This document shows, piece after piece, positions 43,150 through 52,434 of a stretch of DNA of 64,000 nucleotides. This DNA comes from Blastocatellia bacterium AA13 (GTDB lineage Bacteria > Acidobacteriota > Blastocatellia > UBA7656). The stretch covers positions 1-64,000 of the forward strand of contig QHVH01000025.1 in NCBI GenBank assembly GCA_003222245.1. Direction: 5' to 3'. Position 1 is the first letter of the stretch; each line of letters starts with the position of its first letter. The notes beneath the pieces were generated by a model. That model was given only the letters and a program-made list of their open reading frames with translations, searched no databases and was not told the origin of the DNA. The position numbers were made by a program, and so were the translations under genes.

Positions 43150-44685
43150 TCAGTGCTTGATCTTAGGCCAGTAAGTCGCGAAGTTAAAGTCAGGGCTGTT
43201 GTTCTGAGTGTGGCACACAACGCAGCCCTGCGGGGTCTGCACAAAGCCATAACCCTTTTGAGGGTTCTCCGCGTGCACTCTTCCGGGACCGTGGCAAGCT
43301 TCGCATTGAACATTGGCGAATTGGGGCGTCGAATACAAGGCCTGGAACCCGCCTTTTTGAAAGCCAACCACATGACACTTCACGCAATCGGCATCGAGAT
43401 GTTGGTTGCGCTTTTGAAGGGTCTCCATTGCGTGGGCGTGGCCGCTCTTCTGCCAGATTTGCGCTTCCTTTTGATGGCATCCAGCGCAGGAGTCCTGGCC
43501 GATGTAAAGCGATTTGCCGCTCAATATCGCGGTATCCGCGTTTGCAACGTCGGCCTGCTGAATTTGTTGGGCCTTATTAATCTCATTGGTGAAATCCGTG
43601 TGCGCGTCCGCGACATATTCGGCGGCGTTCGGATCGTCGGGTATTGCGTCATCGAGGGCGATATACCTGTTCTTCTGGTTTTCGATTACACCATCGCTCC
43701 TGATGTAATACCTCAATTCGCCGAGTTGTTTCGTTTGGTAGAAGCAAGTCGTTACGGTGGTTTGATTAAACTTCTGAGGCTCATCCTGCGCACTAACCTG
43801 ATGGGCCGCGATGATTGTGTCGATGCCGGAAACTTCCGTCGCCAGTCGCTGGGCATCAGGCTGCGCCATATAGGCCAGAGCAATCACATAATCGACCTTT
43901 TTCTTTAATTCGGGAATTACTCGTTTAGCCGCCGCGAACGGGTCCTCAACTTCAAAGGCCGTAGGCTTATCTGTTGGGGATTGGGGCTTCGCTTCAGTGA
44001 ATCCCGCGATGCCGATTTTTATAGTTGCGCCGGGTTTTCCGCGTTTCAGGGAGACTTCGCGGATTACATAGGGCTGAAGCGGCTGAAGATTCTTGTCGGT
44101 GGGGTGAACGTTAGCCGAGACGATCTTCGCTATAAAAGGATACTCCTGCAGTCGTTCCTGATAACCGTCCTTCTTCAGGAGGTCGCTGAGATAAAGAAAA
44201 TCGTTATAGGTAACGTTGGCGGCATCGTGGTTGAACTTGCCGTAGCTCTTCGTCACCCACCGATTTTTGGCCAGATCCTCATCGGGCAGCCTGGAGCCCA
44301 TCGCGCGATCGTCTGTAAATAGGTTTCCAGCGTCGACAAAGAGCGCGGGAACTTCCTGGTTCGACCTGAGCTTGAATGATTTTATATAGCCGACACGCCG
44401 TGCCAGCCCACCCATAGGGTGGCTCGGTCAGCCACAGGTTTCGAGGCTGCCGTGTATATCGGCCCCGTACATTACCGCGAGCGCATACCCATCGTCCTCG
44501 CCGAGCCGTTCCTTGAGCTTGGGCTCATTAAGATCCGGGTGAAATGTATCATCGGGCGCGATCGCGTCCGGTCCGGGCCCGGAACAGCCATAGTTCTGTA
44601 AAGCTAATAGCCCGACAAAAGTCATTGCGGCTAAGAGAGAGACTTTTCGACGCAACGTAATCCTCCGTGAACTTGGTACTGTCAT
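43150..44685 (-). CDS. Candidate selenoprotein: 5'-nucleotidase/UshA-like domain fused to a tetrahaem cytochrome c (in-frame UGA at 44428-44430)
   Basis: About 511 residues if the UGA is read through. Residues 1-34 carry a signal ending NYGCSGPGP, perhaps a lipoprotein. The metallophosphatase domain starts MYGADIHGSLETCG, then UGA at residue 86, then PSHPMGGLARRVGYIKS; homologues have CGC with cysteine at this point (LEPCGC...GGLARR). The domain continues with FVDAGNLFTDD, IVSANVHP and IDTIIAAHQVSAQDE, a degenerate 5'-nucleotidase set. The C-terminus has four CxxCH haem motifs: CAGCH (400), CVKCH (434), CEACH (461) and CVVCH (488). A SECIS-like hairpin follows the UGA. If the UGA is a normal stop, two unlikely half-genes result. 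The role is presumably periplasmic electron transfer, with unknown substrate. Confidence 0.72.
44389..44427 (-). promoter_or_regulatory. Putative bacterial SECIS-like hairpin after the in-frame UGA
   Basis: On the mRNA, 20 nt after the UGA begins an 8-bp stem GCTGGCAC / GTGTCGGC closed by a GGC loop (44389-44407). The loop starts at nt 29 after the UGA and opens with GG, as bacterial SECIS elements require. A second, earlier hairpin CCACCC / GGGTGG with loop TAT (44411-44422) overlaps slightly in use. Coding constraint explains part of this sequence, so pairing needs testing by covariation. Confidence 0.5.
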
Positions 44686-44742
44686 TTCGAGTATTTGACT
44701 GCTCTTTAAAGTGAAACTCACAACAACATGCCAGGGCGCTTA

Positions 44743-44751
44743 TGCTATAAT
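44743..44751 (+). promoter_or_regulatory. Extended -10 promoter for maf
   Basis: TGC-TATAAT (44743-44751) is a perfect extended -10 element 33 bp before the maf ATG. The -35 region is poor, as usual for this promoter class. Confidence 0.5.
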
Positions 44752-44783
44752 CGCCCGCTCGTTACCGGGACAGGCCAACTAAC

Positions 44784-45377
44784 ATGATTGTTCAACCTAA
44801 GAAAACCAGGATTGTTCTGGCTTCATCTTCGCCCCGGAGGACTGAGCTTCTTTCGGCGGCCGGCGTGGCGTTCGAAGTCATCCCAGGCCTCGTGAATGAG
44901 CTTCCTTTTCTCAATGAAGCGCCCGCGGATTATATCATGCGTCTGGCGAGGGCTAAAGCAGTTGATGTGGCGAAGAACTTCACCGACGGCCTCTTCATCG
45001 GCGCCGATACCACCGTCGTCCTTGATGGAAAGCTGCTCGGCAAACCGGCCGACGAGAAAGCCGCCCGGACCATGCTCAGACAGCTTTCGGGAAGATGGCA
45101 CGCTGTAATGACCGGCGTCTCGCTTTACGACGCAGGAAGCCGTCGCGAAGTCGCTGATTTTGACAAGACCCTCGTGCGCATGGCAAAGGTCAGCGAACAG
45201 GAGATCGATTGGTACGTGAATACCGGCGAGCCGTTCGACAAGGCCGGAGCTTATGCCATTCAGGGAAGGGCCTCCGTTTTCGTGGAAGAGATAGCCGGCA
45301 ATTATCATAATGTAGTGGGCCTTCCAATGCCGCTTCTATACAGGCTGGCCAGACAATTGGGCTTTTCTCTTCTCTGA
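44784..45377 (+). CDS. maf: Maf-family nucleotide pyrophosphatase
   Basis: 197 residues. Maf signature: IVLASSSPRRTELLSAAGVAFEVIP, DGLFIGADTTVVLDGKLLGKP and a central VNTGEPFDKAGAYAIQGRASVFVEEIAGNYHNVVGLP. It hydrolyses non-canonical nucleoside triphosphates (dTTP/UTP type) to monophosphates. Divergent from the metallophosphatase-cytochrome gene. Confidence 0.94.
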   Translation: MIVQPKKTRIVLASSSPRRTELLSAAGVAFEVIPGLVNELPFLNEAPADYIMRLARAKAVDVAKNFTDGLFIGADTTVVLDGKLLGKPADEKAARTMLRQLSGRWHAVMTGVSLYDAGSRREVADFDKTLVRMAKVSEQEIDWYVNTGEPFDKAGAYAIQGRASVFVEEIAGNYHNVVGLPMPLLYRLARQLGFSLL

Positions 45378-45533
45378 TTACTTCGCCGCTGTTGTAACGG
45401 CTCCGCATTCCCGCGCGTAGAAGAGTGGAGGTCTCTTGGGTTATGATGGTTGGCCCCGACGGCAAATAACATCCACAAACGAGGTGGTCTCACAGGTTCT
45501 CGTCAATAGGGTAAATGCGTGAAAGGTTATGCG

Positions 45534-46790
45534 ATGGGTTATCACAAGAGCGGATCATGCTGTGCGCGAGAGTTGTTCATTCCGGCCGGAAATCGTTTCC
45601 CGGCCTCTGCGATCATTTTCTCACTCGTATTAATATGCTCCTCCTGCTCGAAGGGAACGGCAGGGAAGACGGTAGACGCGTCCGCCGCTAACAGAACCGT
45701 TCCCGTGCGGGTTGTTCAAGTCAACCTGAAACAGGTCAGGCGAGACGTCGAATCCGTCGGCTCTCTTTTCCCTTACGAAGAAGTCGCTGTTAGCTCCGAG
45801 GTGGAAGGCAAGGTGGAAGAGGTGCTGTCGGACGTCGGCGACAGCGTTGCAAAGGGGCAGGCCCTGGTCAAAGTATCCCCGATCGAGCTTCAACTGACGC
45901 TGGATCAACAGCGAGCATTCTTGCAGCAGGCCCGCGCAAGATTGGGTCTGAAGGAGGGCGCCGATCTTCGCGATGTCAGCGACGCAGCCGAAGTCAAAAA
46001 GGCCCAGGCTGATCTCAACGACGCCAAGCAAAAGTACGATCGCGCAAAGGCTCTGCTCGATCAGGGCCTGGTTCCTAAACAAAATTTTGACGAAGCCGAA
46101 GCGCGATACAAAGCTGCTCGGGCTACCTACGATCTCGCCGTTCAGTCGATCGATAACATTCAGGCGCAGATATCTCAATATAAAGCCACTACCGAGCTGG
46201 CAAAGAAAAAGGTCAGCGATACTACGATTCGAGCGCCATTCGCCGGACGCATCAAGGAGCGGAGCGTTACCGCGGGCCAGTACCTCAAAGTCCAATCGCC
46301 GGTCTTTCTCATAGTCAACGTAGACCCGCTGCGAGTCCGGCTCAAGGTGCCTGAGAAGATGGCAAGCTGGATCAAGACCGGCCAGACGGTTTCAGTTTCG
46401 GTCGAAGCACAGCCGGGCCGGACCTTTCAAGGAAAGGTCTCTCGCATCAACCCCGTGGTCGATCAACAGACGAGAGCTTTCGAAGTCGAAGCCCTCGTAG
46501 AAAATCACGAAGGCCTCCTCAAACCGGGCTTCTTCGTCAAGGCGACCATACCTTCCGACAGAGTCGAGAGCGGGCTCTTCATTCCACAGGAAGCGCTTCA
46601 ATATGTTTACGGCGTCTATAAGATCTTCGCGGTAGAAGGCACGGTCCTTAAAGAAAAGGAAGTGAAGGTGGGCGACCGATCCGGCGGCGAAGTCGAGATC
46701 ATCGAAGGTCTCTCCGAAGGCGAGAAAGTAGCCATTGCCGCAAAGGGCCAGGAGCTGCGGGACAAAGCAACAATCGAAGCGGTCAAGTGA
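45534..46790 (+). CDS. RND efflux membrane fusion protein (periplasmic adaptor)
   Basis: About 418 residues with an N-terminal lipoprotein-type signal ending in LVLICSSCSKG. The HlyD/AcrA layout is clear: a lipoyl half (VESVGSLFPYEEVAVSSEVEGKVEEVLSDVGDSVAKGQALVKV), a coiled-coil hairpin (about 130-215) and the returning DTTIRAPFAGRIKERSVTAGQYL. The ATG at 45534 follows AAAGG by 7 nt; a GTG at 45519 is an alternative. It links the inner-membrane pump encoded next (11 bp) to an outer-membrane channel that is not in the window. Confidence 0.92.
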   Translation: MGYHKSGSCCARELFIPAGNRFPASAIIFSLVLICSSCSKGTAGKTVDASAANRTVPVRVVQVNLKQVRRDVESVGSLFPYEEVAVSSEVEGKVEEVLSDVGDSVAKGQALVKVSPIELQLTLDQQRAFLQQARARLGLKEGADLRDVSDAAEVKKAQADLNDAKQKYDRAKALLDQGLVPKQNFDEAEARYKAARATYDLAVQSIDNIQAQISQYKATTELAKKKVSDTTIRAPFAGRIKERSVTAGQYLKVQSPVFLIVNVDPLRVRLKVPEKMASWIKTGQTVSVSVEAQPGRTFQGKVSRINPVVDQQTRAFEVEALVENHEGLLKPGFFVKATIPSDRVESGLFIPQEALQYVYGVYKIFAVEGTVLKEKEVKVGDRSGGEVEIIEGLSEGEKVAIAAKGQELRDKATIEAVK

Positions 46791-46800
46791 GGAGGAGTCA

Positions 46801-49800
46801 ATGACACTCGCGGAAGTATGCGTCAAAAGGCCCGTTTTCGCCGTCATGCTCATCAGCTTCCTGGTCGTGCTGGGCATATTCTCGTTCAAGGATCTGGGGG
46901 TCGATCTATTTCCGAAGGCCGATCCGGCTACCGTTACCGTTAATATCCGTTTGCCCGGCGCCACGTCTGAGGAAGTGACGACCCAGGTAGTCCTTCCACT
47001 CGAAGAAGCAGTCAGCACGATCAGCGGTCTTGATGAGCTCAACTCGACGGCGAGTGAAGGCAGCGCCCGCGTCACACTGAAATTTGTTCTCGAGCGCGAT
47101 ATTGAAAGCGCCGCGCAGGACGTTCGCGAGAAGGTCGCGGGTGCAATGCGGAACCTTCCTCCGAATATTCTTCCTCCGATCATACAGAAGGCCGATCCCG
47201 ACTCAGATCCCGTCATCTCACTCGTCATCGCCAGCGACCGCAGCTTGCGGGAGACCACCGAGATTGCCGATAAGCAGATCAAACGCGTCCTTGAAACCGT
47301 TGATGGAGTCGGCGAGTGCAGCATGACCGGCGGGCTCGACAGGAACATTCGAATATTCGCCGACGGGGAGAAGCTCAACGCATACGGCGTCACGATCAAC
47401 CAGCTCCAGCGCGCGGTACAAAACGAGAACGTCGAGATACCCGGCGGCCGCATAGTTCGCGGCGAGTCGGAGCTTGGCGTGCGAACCTTGGGCCGCATCG
47501 ATGCGATCGGTCAGTTCAAGGACATCATCGTCAGCAACGTCGGCGGTACTCCAGTTCGAATAAGAGACCTCGGCCGGGTTGAAGACAGCTTTGCCGAGCC
47601 GACTACCTGGAACAGCCTGGAAGGGAAGCAGGCTGTGACGCTCGATGTGCGCCGTCAATCCGGCACGAACACGGTCAGGATCATCGCCGCGGTAAAGAAC
47701 AAGCTCGAGCAGATAAAGAAATCGCTGCCCCCCGGCGTTACTATTCGCGTTATTCGCGATCAATCCGTATTCATCAACGCGTCGGTGGCATCATTAGAAG
47801 AGCACCTGCTCTTCGGCAGCCTGCTCGCCAGCCTTGTGGTACTACTCTTCATCCGCAATCTGAGATCGGTTTTGATCGCCGCGGTCGCGATACCGACGTC
47901 GATCGTCGCGACCTTCACGTTGTTGAAGGCCATGGACTTCACCTTGAACAACATGACGCTTCTCGCGCTGACGCTGGCGGTCGGGATCGTGATCGACGAC
48001 GCTATAGTCGTGCTCGAGAACATCGTGCGCTATATCGAGGAGAAGGGGGTCGAGCCAAAACGAGCCGCTATCGAGGCGACTCAGGAAATAACACTCGCGG
48101 TCCTCGCGACGACTATATCTCTGGTCGTGATCTTCGTTCCGATCGCTTTCATGACCGGCTACGCCAGGCGATATGTGAACCAGTTCGGCTGGACGATGGC
48201 GTTCTCCGTGATGGTGTCGATGCTTGTCAGCTTCACGCTTACGCCGATGCTGAGCTCGAAGATGCTCAAGCGGCTGTCCCGCAAACGGAAAGAAGCCGGA
48301 ATCGAGTCCGATGAAAACACGGCCGCCGAACAACATGAGCATACCTCAAAGGACTCGCGTTTCTTTGGATGGATCGATCGGCTCTACGGAAGGATGCTCG
48401 ACTGGTCGCTGAGTCATCGCGCCATAATAATTCTGATCGCGGTGCTGACCTTCGGCTTGAGCTTCCCGCTGAACAAAATGGTCGGACGCGACTGGATACC
48501 GCCGGACGATCAGAGCGAGTTGACTATCTCGATGAACTGGCCCGAGGGAACTTCCATTCCGGGCACATCGAAGCTTGCGCTTGAAGTCGCCAACAGAATC
48601 GCCGAGCTGCCCGAAGTGGAATTCGTGAACCCCTTCATTCATGAAGGAACCTCGAACCACAACCATATATATGTCCGGCTGATCGAGATCGAGAAACGCG
48701 AAGCGTCGAGTCTCGAGGTCGCGGCCAAGATTCGAAAGATAACGGCCGAGTACAAAAATCTCCGGAGCAAGGTCATCATTCCGTCCGCCCTTGGCGGCGG
48801 CGAGATGTACTTTCCGATCAGGGCATTGATTCTAGGCCCGGATTTTCAAACCGCGGCCGAGCTGTCCAAGAAAGTCGCCGACGGAATGAGGCGTATACCC
48901 GGATTGCTCGACGTTGAGGCCAGCCTCAACCTGAACAACCCCGAGCTCCAGGTAAAGATCGACCGTCAACGAGCTTCCGATTTGGGAGTGCGCGCCGGCG
49001 ACGTGGCGACCGCCGTTCGATTGATGATAGCCGGTGAGGATCAGATCTCGACCTACAAGGAAGGCGACGAACAGTACCCGGTTACGATTCAGTTGCTGCC
49101 CGAACAACAGCGCGACCAGGGAGTGCTTGCAAGGCTGATGATCCCTTCGACAAAAGTCGGACAGGTTCGACTCGACAACCTGGCCACAATTGAGCGCGGC
49201 CTCGGGCCGTCCCGCATAGAACGGTTCAACAGACAGTTTCAAGTTTCGGTGAACGCCAACAACGCGCCTGACTTTCCGCTCGACGCCGCCGCTCGCGCCA
49301 GCGCCGATGAGATCGCCAAGGTCGGGCTGCCCTCCGGCTACACATACAAGTTCCTTGGCTCGGTGAAGGTGCTCGACGAAACCACCACCAATCTGATCCT
49401 CGCATTCCTGCTCGCATCTATCTTCATGTATATGGTGCTTGCGGCCCAGTTCGAGAGCTTCCTTCATCCTTTCACGATCATGTTGAGCTTGCCGCTGTCG
49501 ATTCCGTTTGCGCTGCTTTCATTATGGCTTACAGGGCGGACGCTAAACCTCTGGAGCGCGCTTGGCGTTCTGCTATTGTTGGGAATCGTCAAAAAGAACG
49601 GCATCCTGCAGGTCGATTACACGAACAAGCTTCGGGATGAAGGCGTGCCGCTTCGCGAGGCGATCGTCAGGGCTAATCACGTTCGGTTGAGGCCGATCTT
49701 GATGACGACCCTTTCGATTATCGCGGGATTGATACCAACGGCGATTGGTATCGGCGCGGGTTCGGCGCAGCGCTCGGCGATTGCGGTCACGATCATAGGC

Positions 49801-49956
49801 GGACAGAGTCTTTGTCTATTGCTTACCCTGCTCGTGACACCGGTTGCATATTCGCTTCTTTCAGAGATGGAAGAAAAGGAAGTCTTCGCGAGAGCGCGCG
49901 CTCGACTGTCCCGCGCCAAACTGAGCGCCGCTCGATTCTTCACGTTTCTGCATTAG
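46801..49956 (+). CDS. RND efflux transporter (AcrB/MdtB family)
   Basis: A 1051-residue inner-membrane proton-driven pump. N-terminal CVKRPVFAVMLISFLVVLGI and PGATSEEVTTQVVLPLEEAVS are family blocks; the transmembrane core shows LTLAVGIVIDDAIVVLENI, with the proton-relay Asp pair, and ATTISLVVIFVPIAFM. A repeat half begins near HRAIIILIAVLTFGLSF. The start at 46801 (MTLAEVCVKRP) follows AGGAGG; the longer open frame overlaps the adaptor gene. Substrate unknown. Confidence 0.94.
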   Translation: MTLAEVCVKRPVFAVMLISFLVVLGIFSFKDLGVDLFPKADPATVTVNIRLPGATSEEVTTQVVLPLEEAVSTISGLDELNSTASEGSARVTLKFVLERDIESAAQDVREKVAGAMRNLPPNILPPIIQKADPDSDPVISLVIASDRSLRETTEIADKQIKRVLETVDGVGECSMTGGLDRNIRIFADGEKLNAYGVTINQLQRAVQNENVEIPGGRIVRGESELGVRTLGRIDAIGQFKDIIVSNVGGTPVRIRDLGRVEDSFAEPTTWNSLEGKQAVTLDVRRQSGTNTVRIIAAVKNKLEQIKKSLPPGVTIRVIRDQSVFINASVASLEEHLLFGSLLASLVVLLFIRNLRSVLIAAVAIPTSIVATFTLLKAMDFTLNNMTLLALTLAVGIVIDDAIVVLENIVRYIEEKGVEPKRAAIEATQEITLAVLATTISLVVIFVPIAFMTGYARRYVNQFGWTMAFSVMVSMLVSFTLTPMLSSKMLKRLSRKRKEAGIESDENTAAEQHEHTSKDSRFFGWIDRLYGRMLDWSLSHRAIIILIAVLTFGLSFPLNKMVGRDWIPPDDQSELTISMNWPEGTSIPGTSKLALEVANRIAELPEVEFVNPFIHEGTSNHNHIYVRLIEIEKREASSLEVAAKIRKITAEYKNLRSKVIIPSALGGGEMYFPIRALILGPDFQTAAELSKKVADGMRRIPGLLDVEASLNLNNPELQVKIDRQRASDLGVRAGDVATAVRLMIAGEDQISTYKEGDEQYPVTIQLLPEQQRDQGVLARLMIPSTKVGQVRLDNLATIERGLGPSRIERFNRQFQVSVNANNAPDFPLDAAARASADEIAKVGLPSGYTYKFLGSVKVLDETTTNLILAFLLASIFMYMVLAAQFESFLHPFTIMLSLPLSIPFALLSLWLTGRTLNLWSALGVLLLLGIVKKNGILQVDYTNKLRDEGVPLREAIVRANHVRLRPILMTTLSIIAGLIPTAIGIGAGSAQRSAIAVTIIGGQSLCLLLTLLVTPVAYSLLSEMEEKEVFARARARLSRAKLSAARFFTFLH

Positions 49957-49989
49957 TGAAGCGTATCCACGGAGCTTCGAGGAGAGGAT

Positions 49990-50715
49990 TTGAGCATTCA
50001 ACTGACAGGCAAAACCGCCATAGTGACCGGAGCGACAAAAGGCGTCGGCCTGGCGTGTGCCCGCGCAATCGCCGCCGGCGGAGCGAATGTATTCATCTGC
50101 GCTCGTAACGGTTCCGAAGTCGACGCCGTGGTCGAAGCGCTCAACAAGGAATTCAACGGACGCGCGAGCGGGAGGGTCTGTGACGTGCGCGACCCGGAAG
50201 AGGTTCACGCAACCGTGCTCGAGGCTCAAGGGGCGTTCGGCGGCGTCGACATACTCATAAACAACGCGGGCATCGGATCGAGAAACCGAGTCGAAGATAT
50301 GCCGGTCGAAGAATGGCGCGCCACCTTAGAGACGAATCTCTCAGGCGTGTTCTATTTCTGCCACGAGGCTATCCCGCCGATGAAGGAACGGGGCGGCGGG
50401 TACATCATTAATATAGGGAGTCTGGCAGGCAAGAACGCATTCGCTGGAGGGAGCGCATACAACGCCTCGAAGTTTGGGCTGATCGGCTTTTCCGAAGCGC
50501 TGATGCAGGAGGTCAGATACGATCACATCCGCGTCAGTTGCGTGATGCCAGGCTCGGTCAACACCACCTTTGCAAGCAGGGGCGAGATGGATCCGGCCAC
50601 TACGTGGAAGCTTCTTCCCGAAGATGTTGCCGAAGTCGTCGTAAATCTCTTGATCATGGATCCGCGCGCGCTGCCAAGTCGCGTCGAAATACGCCCGTCC
50701 GAACCGGCGAAGTGA
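49990..50715 (+). CDS. Short-chain dehydrogenase/reductase
   Basis: 241 residues of SDR type. Cofactor motif TGATKGVGLACARAIA, structural DILINNAGIGSRN and catalytic S-Y-K (NIGSLAGKNAFAGGSAYNASKFGL). It uses TTG at 49990 after GAGGAGAGGAT. The substrate is not predictable. It follows the pump gene by 33 bp and may be co-transcribed. Confidence 0.92.
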   Translation: MSIQLTGKTAIVTGATKGVGLACARAIAAGGANVFICARNGSEVDAVVEALNKEFNGRASGRVCDVRDPEEVHATVLEAQGAFGGVDILINNAGIGSRNRVEDMPVEEWRATLETNLSGVFYFCHEAIPPMKERGGGYIINIGSLAGKNAFAGGSAYNASKFGLIGFSEALMQEVRYDHIRVSCVMPGSVNTTFASRGEMDPATTWKLLPEDVAEVVVNLLIMDPRALPSRVEIRPSEPAK

Positions 50716-50886
50716 TTGATTGTAAGCCTCATCGCAGGCGACGGCGAGGTAAACCTGAATGGGGAATCATTTTTTCTGAGAACCGGCTGCGAATGCGGCC
50801 ACATTGACTGCTAAATTCGCCGTTGTTAGAATCACGACGCATTTGGCTGAACATTCATTCTGATCCAATAACCAGGAAATTTCTTT

Positions 50887-52434
50887 ATGGCAACTTCTGA
50901 AAGCGAAGCGGCTGTTGATCCGAAGTCCGTGACAGCCGCGCCTATTGTGAAGATAAGGCCAAAGAAGGGCGACTCAGTTTTAGACAAGGCGTTGGGCCTG
51001 CTGAGCTCCGTCCGCTTTGGCGTAACCATGCTGATGATCGTGCTCGTTTGCGCGATGATCGGCATGCTCATAGTTCAAACCGACGTCGACAAGTTCAGCG
51101 AGTATTTTGCAAGACTTACGCCGGCCCAGAAGTACATCTACGGCAAGCTCGGATTCTTCAATATCTATCACTCCAGGTACTTCGCACTCTTCCTCGCCAT
51201 TACCGGCCTCAACATTATTCTCGCTTCGATTGATCGATTCCCAACCGCGTGGCAGTACGTGGTGAAACCAAAGCGCACGGCATCGCCGAAATTTATTCAG
51301 GCCCAGTCCTTCAACGCCGAATCGGAGATTCGGGAGGACACCAGGGGCGCAACCGACTCTGTTAGCGCGGCGTTTCGAAAGCAGGGCTTCAGGCCAAAAG
51401 TGGTCGAAGAAGGCGGCCGAACAACGATCTTCGGACAAAAGAATGTCTGGAATCGGCTCGGCGCCTATTCGGTGCACGTGGCGCTGCTGACGATCTTTAC
51501 CGGCGGATTTATTACGAGCAAGCTCGGTGTGGGAGGCGTCCTCGAAATAGTCCCCGGCAAGAGCGCGAACACGATAACCACTCGCGAGGTTCAGCTCGAC
51601 GGCGACCATTTCGGAAATGCACAGCTTCCTTTTAACGTTGAATGCGTCGACATCCAGCAGAAGCTCATTCGCCCGGAAGGCGGCCTGGACGCGAGTAACA
51701 CCATCGATTGGTACAGCCGAATCAAGATCAAGGATCGAGGCCGCGATGTAAGCGGACTGGTCCACCTGAACGAGCCGTTCGATCACGCCGGCTATCGCTT
51801 CTTCCAATCATTTTTCATGGGCCGCGGCCACGCCCGTGAAATCACGGTTCAGTTCACGCCGAAGGAAGGCGGGAATCCGATCGAGGTCACCATCAAACGA
51901 GACGGTTCGGCGGACGTTCCGGGAATCGGGCACGTAGCGTACACGAACTTCTTCCCCGATTTCACGATCGAGGGAGGGAAGCCGTCCACGGCATCGGGCG
52001 ACTACAACAACCCCGCGGCTCAGTTGCAGGTGACGGCGCCGGATGGCAAGAGTCGCACGTTGTTTGCGTTCACGCCGGAAACGGCCGATCAGTTTCTCAG
52101 CAAGAACGACAAAGATGCCGAAGGCGTGCTTCTGATCGATGGAAAGAAAGTTCTGTTGAAGAGCTTCGAAAAGGTAGCGACTTCGCACACCCTGACAGTT
52201 CAATATGACCCGGGCCGCGTTCCGGTCTACACGGGATTTATACTGCTCGTACTCTCGCTGTGCGGCGTCTTTCTGTTTTCACATCAGCGGGTGTGGGCTG
52301 TCATAGAGCCGGAAGGCTCGGGCGCGCACGTTTATCTTGGCGGTAATACAAACCGGAACAAACCGGGTTTCGAAGCCCGCTTCAATTCAGTGGTCGAATC
52401 AGTATCCGGAAAGAGAGGTGCCGACAATGAGTGA
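50887..52434 (+). CDS. resB: Cytochrome c biogenesis protein ResB
   Basis: A 515-residue membrane protein of System II haem ligation. Helices and conserved blocks: LGLLSSVRFGVTMLMIVLVCAMIGML, RYFALFLAITGLNIILASIDRFP, NRLGAYSVHVALLTIFTGGF, and a last helix TGFILLVLSLCGVFLFSHQRVW. The start of ccsA overlaps its stop by 8 bp. Together they move haem to apocytochromes such as the tetrahaem protein at 43150. Confidence 0.92.
   Translation: MATSESEAAVDPKSVTAAPIVKIRPKKGDSVLDKALGLLSSVRFGVTMLMIVLVCAMIGMLIVQTDVDKFSEYFARLTPAQKYIYGKLGFFNIYHSRYFALFLAITGLNIILASIDRFPTAWQYVVKPKRTASPKFIQAQSFNAESEIREDTRGATDSVSAAFRKQGFRPKVVEEGGRTTIFGQKNVWNRLGAYSVHVALLTIFTGGFITSKLGVGGVLEIVPGKSANTITTREVQLDGDHFGNAQLPFNVECVDIQQKLIRPEGGLDASNTIDWYSRIKIKDRGRDVSGLVHLNEPFDHAGYRFFQSFFMGRGHAREITVQFTPKEGGNPIEVTIKRDGSADVPGIGHVAYTNFFPDFTIEGGKPSTASGDYNNPAAQLQVTAPDGKSRTLFAFTPETADQFLSKNDKDAEGVLLIDGKKVLLKSFEKVATSHTLTVQYDPGRVPVYTGFILLVLSLCGVFLFSHQRVWAVIEPEGSGAHVYLGGNTNRNKPGFEARFNSVVESVSGKRGADNE

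Noticed and set aside
44413-44430. Ordinary stop at 44428-44430 with reinitiation at the ATG at 44415
   Set aside because: It would split a single domain between its first metal motif and the rest and leave the C-terminal part without a signal sequence, although the cytochrome must be exported. Not excluded, but less likely than readthrough as Sec or a sequence error.
46392-47498. A 368-residue minus-strand open frame within the efflux genes
   Set aside because: It is the antisense shadow of the adaptor and RND pump genes, with a Ser/Arg/Thr-rich composition and no domains.
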